Shown here piece after piece: positions 24,142-31,389 of a DNA stretch of 50,931 nucleotides. The notes under the pieces are model-generated. The model worked only from the letters and a program-made list of their open reading frames with translations. It made no database searches and had not been told where the DNA came from. A program made the translations under genes and the position numbers. Within the stretch, counting starts at the first letter, position 1, and the number at the start of each line of letters is the position of its first letter. The DNA lies in IMG/VR virus record IMGVR_UViG_3300037247_000923, positions 1 through 50,931 of that record; one strand, written 5' to 3'. Source of the DNA: a virus.

Positions 24142-24722
24142 AACCACGGAAACACTTTACCACATCACCGACAGCTACGAAGTTCAAGATCGGTGACCGA
24201 GTATCCACTCCGAATGATGGCTTTGGTACTGTCGAGAAACTTTCCCCATACAAGACAGATGTAGTAGTACAATTCGACACCGGAGCACATCTTATAATAC
24301 ACCAACGCAAGCTTACACTGGAATCGGCAACACTATCGCCGCCACCGACAGCTACGAAGTTCAAGATCGGTGACCGAGTGTCCCATCCGACCTACGGCTT
24401 TGGGGTTGTCCAGAGACTTTCCCCAAATAGAGTGAACGCAGGGGTATTATTTGATTGTGGAAATCTGCGTATGGTATTCCTAGATAAACTCACGCCGGAA
24501 GGTACTGAGCCTCCGCTGCGAAAACCGCCAACGGCAAAGGAGCACCAAGCTCTATTGGACGCGTACAGCGCACAAACCCGGCCCTCAGCCGAACCGGCCC
24601 TTGCTGAACCGACCCTTGCCGACCGCATCCGCGCTGAGTTCGGCCTTGACACACATATCCTGCCCAATCAGGACGAAGATGGTATGCTGATTGGATTGGA
24701 TGGAAAGAAAAGGTGGTTGTAA
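24138..24722 (+). CDS. Tandem Tudor/KOW-like protein resembling the UvrD/PcrA C-terminal domain
   Basis: 194 residues. Two copies of an SH3-like domain at residues 11-60 and 70-119: KFKIGDRVSTPNDGFGTVEK and KFKIGDRVSHPTYGFGVVQR, each ending VxFD..xL. This is the GDRVxHPxFGxGxV pattern of the UvrD/PcrA C-terminal Tudor domain, which in those helicases contacts RNA polymerase. A Pro/Ala linker (PSAEPALAEP) and a short acidic end (PNQDEDGMLIGLDGKK) follow. A 37-base DNA repeat shows that the duplication is recent or under conversion. An RNA-polymerase-binding role is an inference. Confidence 0.7.
   Translation: MKPRKHFTTSPTATKFKIGDRVSTPNDGFGTVEKLSPYKTDVVVQFDTGAHLIIHQRKLTLESATLSPPPTATKFKIGDRVSHPTYGFGVVQRLSPNRVNAGVLFDCGNLRMVFLDKLTPEGTEPPLRKPPTAKEHQALLDAYSAQTRPSAEPALAEPTLADRIRAEFGLDTHILPNQDEDGMLIGLDGKKRWL
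24166..24202 (+). repeat. 37-base direct repeat, copy 1 (copy 2 at 24343-24379)
   Basis: Bases 24166-24202 are identical to 24343-24379, 177 bases (59 codons) apart and in frame. Each encodes the start of one Tudor domain (PTATKFKIGDRV). Identity at third positions points to recent duplication or gene conversion. Confidence 0.9.
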
Positions 24723-25030
24723 TGTGGGTCTACAACGCAGGTGTAATAGCCTTGTTATATATCTCCGGCATTTACATATTCCTTGGTATCACAAAGGACG
24801 ACGGGCTTGCATGGGCTATCGGTCTGACTGGAATAGCCATCTTTGTCGGAGTCACGGCCTTCCTAAGACCAAGCCGCAAGATCAGGTGCCCTCAATGCTT
24901 GGGCCACGGGGAGTACGAAAAGACCATCGGCGGCGATGGGTACGGCGGCCGCTGTTGTGGGCTGATGGACGTACCCGTAGTATGCGATGCGTGCGAAGGC
25001 ACCGGAAAGGTACAAGCAGATGAAATTTGA
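24722..25030 (+). CDS. Membrane protein with DnaJ-type zinc module
   Basis: 102 residues from the ATG in a TAATG overlap. Two N-terminal membrane segments (VIALLYISGIYIFLGI and AIGLTGIAIFVGVTAFL) are followed by a cytosolic CPQCLGHGEYEK ... CDACEGTGK module, the CxxCxGxG signature of DnaJ zinc centres. It might tether or recruit a partner at the membrane. The function is unknown. Confidence 0.65.
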   Translation: MWVYNAGVIALLYISGIYIFLGITKDDGLAWAIGLTGIAIFVGVTAFLRPSRKIRCPQCLGHGEYEKTIGGDGYGGRCCGLMDVPVVCDACEGTGKVQADEI

Positions 25031-25042
25031 TAGGAGTGATAT

Positions 25043-25483
25043 ATGATGCTTATGATTTTTGTAGACTGTGAAGGCAGCGGTCCGGCCCCAACGCTGAATA
25101 ACGCTGAGAAATTCGAATTTGGTGCCGTGGAGTATGAAACACGCGAGACTTTTTACGGAAAGGGTGCAACAAAGAAAGTGTTCCAAGAGTTTGCCGATTG
25201 GCTTGGTCAGTTTTCCGGGAATCCGGTTTTTATTAGCGATAATCCCGCTTATGATTGGCAATTTATTAATTATTATTTTCACCTGCATCTAAAATTTAAT
25301 CCGTTCGGCCATTCGGCTCGTCGCATCGGAGATTATTATGCTGGACTTTGCCGCAATTGGCGGGCCACACAGAAGTGGAAGAAGTTTCGCCAAACACGAC
25401 ACGACCATAACCCAGTAAATGACGCTATGGGAAACGTTGAAGCATTTGAGATTATTCAGAAAGGGTCGGATAGTGAAATCTAA
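25043..25483 (+). CDS. DnaQ-like (DEDDh) 3'-5' exonuclease
   Basis: 146 residues. Exo I is IFVDCEGSGP (D8, E10), Exo II SDNPAYDW (D71), Exo III HNPVNDA (H122, D127), the full DEDDh set. It is a small single-domain nuclease that degrades RNA or ssDNA from the 3' end (compare DnaQ, oligoribonuclease). It could recycle host RNA/DNA or proofread. AGGAG precedes the ATG. Confidence 0.85.
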   Translation: MMLMIFVDCEGSGPAPTLNNAEKFEFGAVEYETRETFYGKGATKKVFQEFADWLGQFSGNPVFISDNPAYDWQFINYYFHLHLKFNPFGHSARRIGDYYAGLCRNWRATQKWKKFRQTRHDHNPVNDAMGNVEAFEIIQKGSDSEI

Positions 25484-25509
25484 ACAACTAACCATGATTA
25501 GGAGATAAA

Positions 25510-25692
25510 ATGAAAACAAATTTATGCGTCTTTCTGCCGTCCGGTAGAACGTATTCATTTAAGAACGTGATTATCGTTACCGATAATGAAACGGTGATAG
25601 TATTTAGCTATGCAGCTATGTCTGATGGCAAGACTAAACGGGCTACGTTTTACAAAAATATGGTAGCCGGAATTTCTACTTATATGGATTAG
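25510..25692 (+). CDS. Small protein, unrecognised
   Basis: 60 residues with AGGAGA seven bases before the ATG. Beta-rich start (KTNLCVFLPSGRTYSFKNVI) and a helical end (FYKNMVAGISTYMD). Its strong ribosome site supports expression. No family is known to me. Confidence 0.55.
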   Translation: MKTNLCVFLPSGRTYSFKNVIIVTDNETVIVFSYAAMSDGKTKRATFYKNMVAGISTYMD

Positions 25693-25699
25693 GAGAAAT

Positions 25700-25984
25700 A
25701 TGAAATTCATTATCGAGCAAAACGCCAACGGCATGTATCGAATAGCTAAGATTCACAAGGTTTTTGGACGAGATCGACAATTCTATATGACACGCGACTG
25801 CTATTGGGGAGAAAGTGACCACCTTTCTCTCGATGTATTTGATTCGGACCCACGAGACGCCCATCTATTTCCGACATATGGCAAAGCCGTTGATGCCGCG
25901 GCAGAATATGTGGACTGGTGCCAGAGACAAAATAAGGCAAAACAATGGTCCTTTGTACAGCAAATAGAGCTAAATATGCCTTGA
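25700..25984 (+). CDS. Small protein, unrecognised
   Basis: 94 residues, AGGAG upstream. Starts with strands (MKFIIEQNANGMYRIAKIHK), then an aromatic middle and a C-terminal helix (KAVDAAAEYVDWCQRQNKAK). Its last codons overlap the -35 box of promoter P2. The function is unknown. Confidence 0.6.
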   Translation: MKFIIEQNANGMYRIAKIHKVFGRDRQFYMTRDCYWGESDHLSLDVFDSDPRDAHLFPTYGKAVDAAAEYVDWCQRQNKAKQWSFVQQIELNMP

Positions 25985-26009
25985 CACCGGGCCGTGTTTG
26001 TGGTATAAT
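25981..26009 (+). promoter_or_regulatory. Perfect consensus sigma-70 promoter P2
   Basis: TTGACA (25981-25986), 17-base spacer, TATAAT (26004-26009), 50 bases before the ATG at 26059. Same geometry as P1 and P3. Confidence 0.92.
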
Positions 26010-26058
26010 TATAGATCAAGGGTTAGGTAGCATCAACCCAATTTTGAAAGGAATTAAT

Positions 26059-26247
26059 ATGAGTATGGTCTACTGCCATACGTGCGACCGGCACATTGAC
26101 ACGGACTACGAAGTAGAGCCGTGCGAACGGTGCCTTGAAGAAGGTAAGCTCTGGTGTTGGATGTGCAGCACCGGATACGAGACAGCAGGTCGGAAATGCC
26201 CGAAGTGCGGGGAAACCGACTGCGTAGAGAAGTGGGAGGATGATTAA
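26059..26247 (+). CDS. 62-residue zinc-ribbon protein
   Basis: ATG at 26059 with AAAGGA upstream. Four CxxC pairs (CHTC, CERC, CWMC, CPKC) plus a fifth cysteine in TDCVEKW suggest two zinc sites in a very small protein. First gene after P2. A role in binding nucleic acid or host protein is possible. Confidence 0.65.
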   Translation: MSMVYCHTCDRHIDTDYEVEPCERCLEEGKLWCWMCSTGYETAGRKCPKCGETDCVEKWEDD

Positions 26248-26542
26248 AAATATGTGGATAGCCATTCTAAGTACGCTACTGCTGGGCCTTACGATTCTGT
26301 ACGGCCTGCGCATGTACGCTGACACCCGCCTGCATGTTCTGTTGCGGACCTATTTGCGACAGGCCGACAAGTACAAGCCGGGCGGCAGAGACACCGTAGT
26401 AATACCATACAACGAGTTGGCCTCTAAGGTTAACTGGAAGTCGGACAATTACCCGATGCGTACTGACAAATTCACGTCCAAGCCGGGCAAGCATCCGGCC
26501 AGCGTGAGTCCGGTGCGGCGGGCAAAGATGAAAGGTATTTGA
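26240..26542 (+). CDS. Single-pass membrane protein
   Basis: 100 residues; an N-terminal membrane anchor (MWIAILSTLLLGLTILYGLR) is followed by a basic soluble part. Two starts are possible: 26240, where GGGAGG abuts the ATG, or 26252. The stop overlaps the next start (TGATG). The function is unknown. Confidence 0.6.
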   Translation: MIKNMWIAILSTLLLGLTILYGLRMYADTRLHVLLRTYLRQADKYKPGGRDTVVIPYNELASKVNWKSDNYPMRTDKFTSKPGKHPASVSPVRRAKMKGI

Positions 26543-26862
26543 TGGACGAGACACAGAACAATAACCCAGACGATCAGAGAGACGATTTCGGAGCATCCGG
26601 AACAGACGAAACGACGGAGATTCCGCCTCAAATTGTCTACGGTATATCTATCTTTATGATGGACAACAACAAACCACACGTTGAAGTAAACGGAACCCCT
26701 ACTGCCCTTGACTTACAGATGCTCCTGGCCCCTGCCCTTGCTAACGTAACCGGCAACATTACCGCCGAGAAAGTGGTACAGCTGATGAAAGCAGAGGCCC
26801 AATCACGGGCTTCAAATGCTGCAAGTGAGGCCGTTAGGCGGCGTCTTTTGGGCGGCGACTAA
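26542..26862 (+). CDS. Small acidic protein, unrecognised
   Basis: 106 residues from the ATG in a TGATG overlap. Acidic N-terminus (MDETQNNNPDDQRDDFGASG), one strand-rich segment (IVYGISIFMMDNNKPHVEV) and a helical end. It overlaps the nuclease start (TAATG). Confidence 0.55.
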   Translation: MDETQNNNPDDQRDDFGASGTDETTEIPPQIVYGISIFMMDNNKPHVEVNGTPTALDLQMLLAPALANVTGNITAEKVVQLMKAEAQSRASNAASEAVRRRLLGGD

Positions 26863-27218
26863 TGACTGCTGCAACACGCGGCATGGCCGCACAATTCCTG
26901 TTCATTGCGATGGCGCTTGAGTTTGGCTGGAACCCACAGATTCCTGCGTGTGATGATCTTGAGTACGATGTGCTTATTGAAGAATCTGACCGTAGCTTCA
27001 CGCGGGTGCAAGTCAAGCGTATCTATGAGAAGGACGGGCATCCGACCGTAAACATGACACGTCAAGATGGGAGTCGGTACGAGCGCAATGATGCCCAATG
27101 GTTAGCAGCCGTGGACATGCGGGCTCATAGGTTTTACCTGATTCCTTGGCACGAAGTATACACAGTAACCCGAAAGAGAATCACTGACGAACATGCACAC
27201 TACGCATACACCCTTTAG
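26862..27218 (+). CDS. PD-(D/E)xK endonuclease of the I-SspI-like type
   Basis: 118 residues. A helix (GMAAQFLFIAMALEFGWNPQ), then D36 in LEYDVLIEES and RVQVKR (Q50, K52), followed by WLAAVD and FYLIPW, is the pattern of the PDDEXK family related to cyanobacterial intron nuclease I-SspI. It cuts DNA, perhaps during recombination or host DNA degradation. There is no intron around it. Start TAATG; overlaps the primase start. Confidence 0.65.
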   Translation: MTAATRGMAAQFLFIAMALEFGWNPQIPACDDLEYDVLIEESDRSFTRVQVKRIYEKDGHPTVNMTRQDGSRYERNDAQWLAAVDMRAHRFYLIPWHEVYTVTRKRITDEHAHYAYTL

Positions 27219-28023
27219 GCCGACGAAGTTGGATGATTTCCGCGGAGACTGTAAGCCATCCGGAGATCAGATTAATTTCAAATACTGCCCCGTCTGTGGG
27301 CATGATGGCTGGAAGGCATACGTCAACCCACTAACTGGTGGATGGTTCTGCTTTGCGGGCATCCACAATCAAGGCGGCAAAGTAGAGGTCGGCCTGCCCG
27401 GCGATACTGCAGGCCAGTACTTACTAGACCTATTACACGCGCAGCCGCTCGGAATTCCTGAATGGTCGGAGACGGACTTGCCTCCGTGGGAACCGTTGTC
27501 GAAATCAGCACTCCGCTACCTTGCGAGTCGCCAGATAGACGAAGCGGCAGCTCGGCGCTACGGACTTGTCGAATGGACCGATCATTATCGGATAGTATTC
27601 CCGTATTTCAGCAACGCCGGGGATATGATCTTCTGGACCTCCCGCCGCTACTCCAAGGCGGTAGGTTATGGGCCCAAGTATCTCGCTGGACCGGGACCGA
27701 AGCCGCTGTATATGCGGCACGTTAATTCGGGGCACCTGGTTTTGGTAGAAGGCGTCTTTGACGCCCTATCCGTTGAGCGGGCGGGGTTCGCTGCGGCTGC
27801 ACTAGGCGGTAAGTCTTTGCCCCGCTATCTTGTAACTTTTCTCTTGACAAATGCCGAGAGATATGGTATAATTAATGTAATGTTAGACGCAGATGCGCTT
27901 GCTAAGTCGCTGGGCATCCGCTCACAACTAATGTCCAAACGGGTCGTCAAAATTTGTGCGTACCCGCCCGGACAAGACCCGGCTCAGATGGGGCCGGACA
28001 GAATACAGGAGCTAATCATATGA
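27193..28023 (+). CDS. Toprim-type DNA primase
   Basis: 276 residues. An N-terminal zinc-binding segment (FKYCPVCGHDGWKAY, then WFCFAG) is followed by a catalytic Toprim domain: VLVEGVFDALSVERAGF (Glu of the EGxxD motif) and MLDADA (DxD). It would make primers for the family A polymerase together with the helicase at 35083. In T7 primase and helicase are fused in gp4; here they are separate genes 7 kb apart. It overlaps the nuclease gene by 26 bases. Confidence 0.8.
   Translation: MHTTHTPFRPTKLDDFRGDCKPSGDQINFKYCPVCGHDGWKAYVNPLTGGWFCFAGIHNQGGKVEVGLPGDTAGQYLLDLLHAQPLGIPEWSETDLPPWEPLSKSALRYLASRQIDEAAARRYGLVEWTDHYRIVFPYFSNAGDMIFWTSRRYSKAVGYGPKYLAGPGPKPLYMRHVNSGHLVLVEGVFDALSVERAGFAAAALGGKSLPRYLVTFLLTNAERYGIINVMLDADALAKSLGIRSQLMSKRVVKICAYPPGQDPAQMGPDRIQELII
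27844..27872 (+). promoter_or_regulatory. Perfect consensus sigma-70 promoter P3, inside the primase gene
   Basis: TTGACA (27844-27849), 17-base spacer, TATAAT (27867-27872), 148 bases before the next gene and upstream of the DNA polymerase. The primase codons here must also satisfy the promoter sequence. Confidence 0.9.
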
Positions 28024-28253
28024 ATCCAGCAGTTGTAATTCCCAACAAAAATACGACCCTCCATGTGGACAGGCGCGGACGAGTACGCTTCTCATTTGGA
28101 GGCCATCGTTTTGAAATTACCAAGAGCACAGTTTCAGCCTACAACCGTATGTGGTACGGCGAACAGCGGACCCTCAAAATTCCTGTTCGATTCCTGAACA
28201 ATCGCCTGTTCATGCTCAAGCTGTGTCAGGCACAGGAAATCTTCGATGTATAG
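28020..28253 (+). CDS. Small basic protein between primase and polymerase
   Basis: 77 residues from an ATGA overlap with the primase stop. Strand-rich (TTLHVDRRGRVRFSFGGHRF) with basic patches, so nucleic-acid binding is possible. No family was recognised. Confidence 0.6.
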   Translation: MNPAVVIPNKNTTLHVDRRGRVRFSFGGHRFEITKSTVSAYNRMWYGEQRTLKIPVRFLNNRLFMLKLCQAQEIFDV

Positions 28254-28266
28254 GAAAGGATAAAGT

Positions 28267-28455
28267 ATGTTGGTCTGCCCTGAATGTGGCAAGGGTCCGG
28301 TGTTCGTTACACTTCTAGGCTACGGCAAAGAGAGTCGTGATGAGAACAGGGCTCGATGTGAAAATTGCGGTGCAATAGGTACCAAGTGTGACTGGGAATT
28401 GATTGAATGGCTACGTACTGCCGTTTTGAAGGCCAGGAGAAATGATAATGCCTAA
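28267..28455 (+). CDS. Zinc-ribbon protein
   Basis: 62 residues. CPECGKG and CENCGAIGTKC form a zinc ribbon like the Lar/restriction-alleviation or primase-type ribbons. GAAAGGA lies upstream. Its end overlaps the polymerase start. Confidence 0.6.
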   Translation: MLVCPECGKGPVFVTLLGYGKESRDENRARCENCGAIGTKCDWELIEWLRTAVLKARRNDNA

Positions 28456-30850
28456 GCCAACCACCGCCGTATTCGTACTGGGGTCGCTGGACTACACGGC
28501 TGCCCACAAGGGCGATGCCCTGGCCGCTGGCACTCTGGACCTACTGGACGAGATTGCCAAGCGGGCCAATGTACAGGCTGCCGTGGTCTTTGCCATCCAG
28601 GACTCCAAGCATGCCGGAAAGAACAAGTCCAAGATCGGTATAAAGGCCATCCGCGAAGAGCGCGGCCGCGTAATCAGTGAGATTGAGAACGCCAAGCCCG
28701 ACTTCGTAATGTGTTTTGGGCCGGTGGCTACGGCCAGCGTGTTCGGCAAAGGCAATCTTGTTGAAGGGGAGCTACTGCGGAAGGCGCACTATCCATTCTC
28801 TCGTGTTGTGGACTTTGACGGAGGCGGAGAGAAGGGCGAGGGCATTGAGCTAAGCGGCCCGCCCGTCTATGTCACCTTCGGCATGGAGAACGTGCGCTGG
28901 AAGGCAGGTCTCCGGAAGTGGCTGGTGTTGGACGTTGAGGCTGCGGTGAATGGGTGGACGGATACGGAGTGGGGCGATTACGTCGTCCTACAGCCGGGTA
29001 CAAAGGAATGGAATCAGTTGCCGCATCCATGGTTATTCTGTGGTCTGGGCTGGGGCGCAGGCAAAACTTCCCCAAAGGTCATAGGCTATGACCTTGAGAC
29101 GTATCCCGGCCTGTCTCCGTGGGATAAGGACGCCCGTATTCGGATGGCCGTTATCTCAGATCAGGTTGGGCGTGCATGGATTGTACAGGCCACACAGGAC
29201 AGTCGGTTTCCGCAGTGGCTCTACGATCTGATTGAGGACCCAAATACTATTAAGGCCGGGTCCAATATCAAGTTCGACTATCGGTGGCACCGACGCTTCG
29301 GCCACAAGATAGTGAATATGTACGACACGTCAACGCATGAGCATATTATCGACGAGAGTAACTCGAAAAAGGACTTAAAATCATTAACGTTTCTCTACGT
29401 CGAAAAACTAGGCGACTACTCCAGGGAACAACGCGACATGGTACGCAGTCGCGGAGGCTGGGAGTTTGTCGAAGATCACGAAATGTATCAGTACGCGGGC
29501 GGGGATGGAGAGGCCAGCATTGGCACCTATCACGGCCAGCAGCCGCTATTGAAGGGCAAAGAACGCGCGGCCCGGTTGTTCCGCGATTTGTATGCCGTCT
29601 TGGCAGAGATGGAACACAACGGTGCCTGCATTTCGATGCCAACCAACCGGCACCTGCACGAGCTATATGAGACGAAGCTGCGGGGATTACGGGAGGAAAT
29701 CGTGCAGGTGCTTGGTCCTATCAATCTGAACTCACCGACCCAATTGGCGAAGGCCTTGCAGAAAGCTGTGCCGCAAGTAAACTTGGCACTGAAAGACTGG
29801 AAGATCGTGGTTGGAGATGGTGAAGATTTGGAGACAAGCACCAAGCGGGAGGTACTTGAGCGTGAGTCGCACAAGCATCCCATCCTGAAAAAGGTACTAG
29901 AGTTTCGGAGCTATAGGACTAGGCACTCGACATTCATTAAGAGCGTGTACGAGAAGTACGCCGTGGAACACTATGGGTCATACTTTATTCACCCAACGTT
30001 CCGAAGCGACGTAACAGAAACGTACCGGCTCTCGTCACAGAGGCCCAACGGCCAGAATATTCCGCGAAAGGATAATGACGATGCGGAGCTGACCATTAAG
30101 AAGCAGTTTGTCTCCCGATTTAAGGGGGGCGAAATTCTCGACGCCGACCAATCGCAGATTGAAATTCGGTATGCGGCATGGTTGAGCCAGGACCCCAAGA
30201 TGATAGCAGCCGTCGAGTCAGGTGAAGATATTCATACAGCCATGGCGGCAATCATGTTGGACAAGCCAACCAGAGAGGTTACGGAACAGGAGAGGCAGGA
30301 TTGTAAAGCGCGGACGTTCCTTATCCTATATGGCGGCGGAGCGCGCAAGTTGTCGGCTGACCTGAAAATCAGTCGTCGGCGGGCACAGCGAATGATTGAC
30401 GAATATTTCTTGACGTTTAGCGGGCTTAAGCGTTTCATAGACGAGACGCACCTTAAAGCCAGACGTAACCTTTCGGTTACAACGGCCTTTGGGTTTACTC
30501 GCAACTTCCTGCAGCCGGACCATTGGGATTCGCCGGAAGGCTGGACCATCCAACGGCAGGCGTTCAACACCTTGGTGCAGAACGGTGCTGCGTGCGTGAC
30601 CTATTGCTCAATGATATGGCTGCAACGACAACTCGAAAAAGAGTGCTTGCAATCAAAGCTGATCCTGCAAGTTCACGACTCCATAGTGGTAGATGTATAC
30701 CCCGGAGAGCGTGACCGCATTGCGGAATTAGTTACGGCCTCAATGGAAGGTGCCCGCTCTATTACAACAGAGTACGGCGTTGACCTCGATATACCCCTGC
30801 GCTGTGATGTACAGGTAGGGCCGAACTGGGGTGAACTCAGTGGATTATGA
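28448..30850 (+). CDS. Family A DNA polymerase with N-terminal UDG-like domain and 3'-5' exonuclease
   Basis: 800 residues from the ATG at 28448 (AGGAG eight bases upstream). Residues ~5-185 resemble a degenerate family-4-type uracil-DNA glycosylase fold: PDFVMCFGPVATASVFGKG and VYVTFGMENVRWKAGL in the expected order. Residues ~210-385 are the proofreading domain (D215-L-E217; SNIKFDYRW; YAGGDGEAS). The polymerase has motif A DADQSQIEIR (565-574), motif B KARTFLILYGGG, and motif C QVHDS (H743, D744). It is the replicative enzyme. The catalytic residues of UDGs are not evident, so that domain is probably structural. Confidence 0.93.
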   Translation: MPKPTTAVFVLGSLDYTAAHKGDALAAGTLDLLDEIAKRANVQAAVVFAIQDSKHAGKNKSKIGIKAIREERGRVISEIENAKPDFVMCFGPVATASVFGKGNLVEGELLRKAHYPFSRVVDFDGGGEKGEGIELSGPPVYVTFGMENVRWKAGLRKWLVLDVEAAVNGWTDTEWGDYVVLQPGTKEWNQLPHPWLFCGLGWGAGKTSPKVIGYDLETYPGLSPWDKDARIRMAVISDQVGRAWIVQATQDSRFPQWLYDLIEDPNTIKAGSNIKFDYRWHRRFGHKIVNMYDTSTHEHIIDESNSKKDLKSLTFLYVEKLGDYSREQRDMVRSRGGWEFVEDHEMYQYAGGDGEASIGTYHGQQPLLKGKERAARLFRDLYAVLAEMEHNGACISMPTNRHLHELYETKLRGLREEIVQVLGPINLNSPTQLAKALQKAVPQVNLALKDWKIVVGDGEDLETSTKREVLERESHKHPILKKVLEFRSYRTRHSTFIKSVYEKYAVEHYGSYFIHPTFRSDVTETYRLSSQRPNGQNIPRKDNDDAELTIKKQFVSRFKGGEILDADQSQIEIRYAAWLSQDPKMIAAVESGEDIHTAMAAIMLDKPTREVTEQERQDCKARTFLILYGGGARKLSADLKISRRRAQRMIDEYFLTFSGLKRFIDETHLKARRNLSVTTAFGFTRNFLQPDHWDSPEGWTIQRQAFNTLVQNGAACVTYCSMIWLQRQLEKECLQSKLILQVHDSIVVDVYPGERDRIAELVTASMEGARSITTEYGVDLDIPLRCDVQVGPNWGELSGL

Positions 30851-31208
30851 AATTTGTATGAAACTCAAAGAGGCCGGATTTGAGCAAGATAAAAACAGGG
30901 GGGAGACCGCCTATTGGTGCCGATGGGAAGAGGAAAGAACAGGAATGTATTTAGTACAATGTCAAGTACTTGGTCCCGCAAAAAGACATCCTCATTATAA
31001 AGTACTTGTACGTTGCCCTACGTTACATGAGTTAATTGAAGCATGTATAACTCTTGAAGAAGATGGCGATTTTCATCTGGAACATCTTAATCATAACCAA
31101 TGGGGAGCAGGTACCTGCAAACACGAAGGGTGGCTCAGAGCAAGTACAGCTGCTGAGGCTGTAGCTAAATTATGGATAAAACTCAATGAAATTCGGAAGG
31201 CTGCATAG
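30831..31208 (+). CDS. Small protein after the polymerase, unrecognised
   Basis: 125 residues from a GTG at 30831 that overlaps the polymerase end; GTG 30840 or ATG 30858 are alternatives, and none has a strong ribosome site. Contains ETAYWCRWEEERTGMYLVQC and a C-terminal helix (AEAVAKLWIKLNEIRKAA). The function is unknown. Confidence 0.55.
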   Translation: MNSVDYEICMKLKEAGFEQDKNRGETAYWCRWEEERTGMYLVQCQVLGPAKRHPHYKVLVRCPTLHELIEACITLEEDGDFHLEHLNHNQWGAGTCKHEGWLRASTAAEAVAKLWIKLNEIRKAA

Positions 31209-31389
31209 AGAACCAGAGCTAATAACTTGTGCAGAATGTGGCGGTGATAAGTTTCAAATCGTCTTAAGTTTTTTCGTTTCGATCATCGGTTTCCGATGTA
31301 CGACGAAGGGCTGCAAGAACTTCATCCCAATTGAAGTGGTGAAGCCACCTGATAGCCCTCACCTTAACAATGGAGGTACCCCGCTATGA
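31186..31389 (+). CDS. Zinc-ribbon protein upstream of the ssDNA-binding protein
   Basis: 67 residues; CAECGGDKF and CTTKGCKNF make a four-cysteine ribbon around a hydrophobic segment (IVLSFFVSIIGF). It overlaps both neighbours by a few codons. Confidence 0.55.
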   Translation: MKFGRLHREPELITCAECGGDKFQIVLSFFVSIIGFRCTTKGCKNFIPIEVVKPPDSPHLNNGGTPL

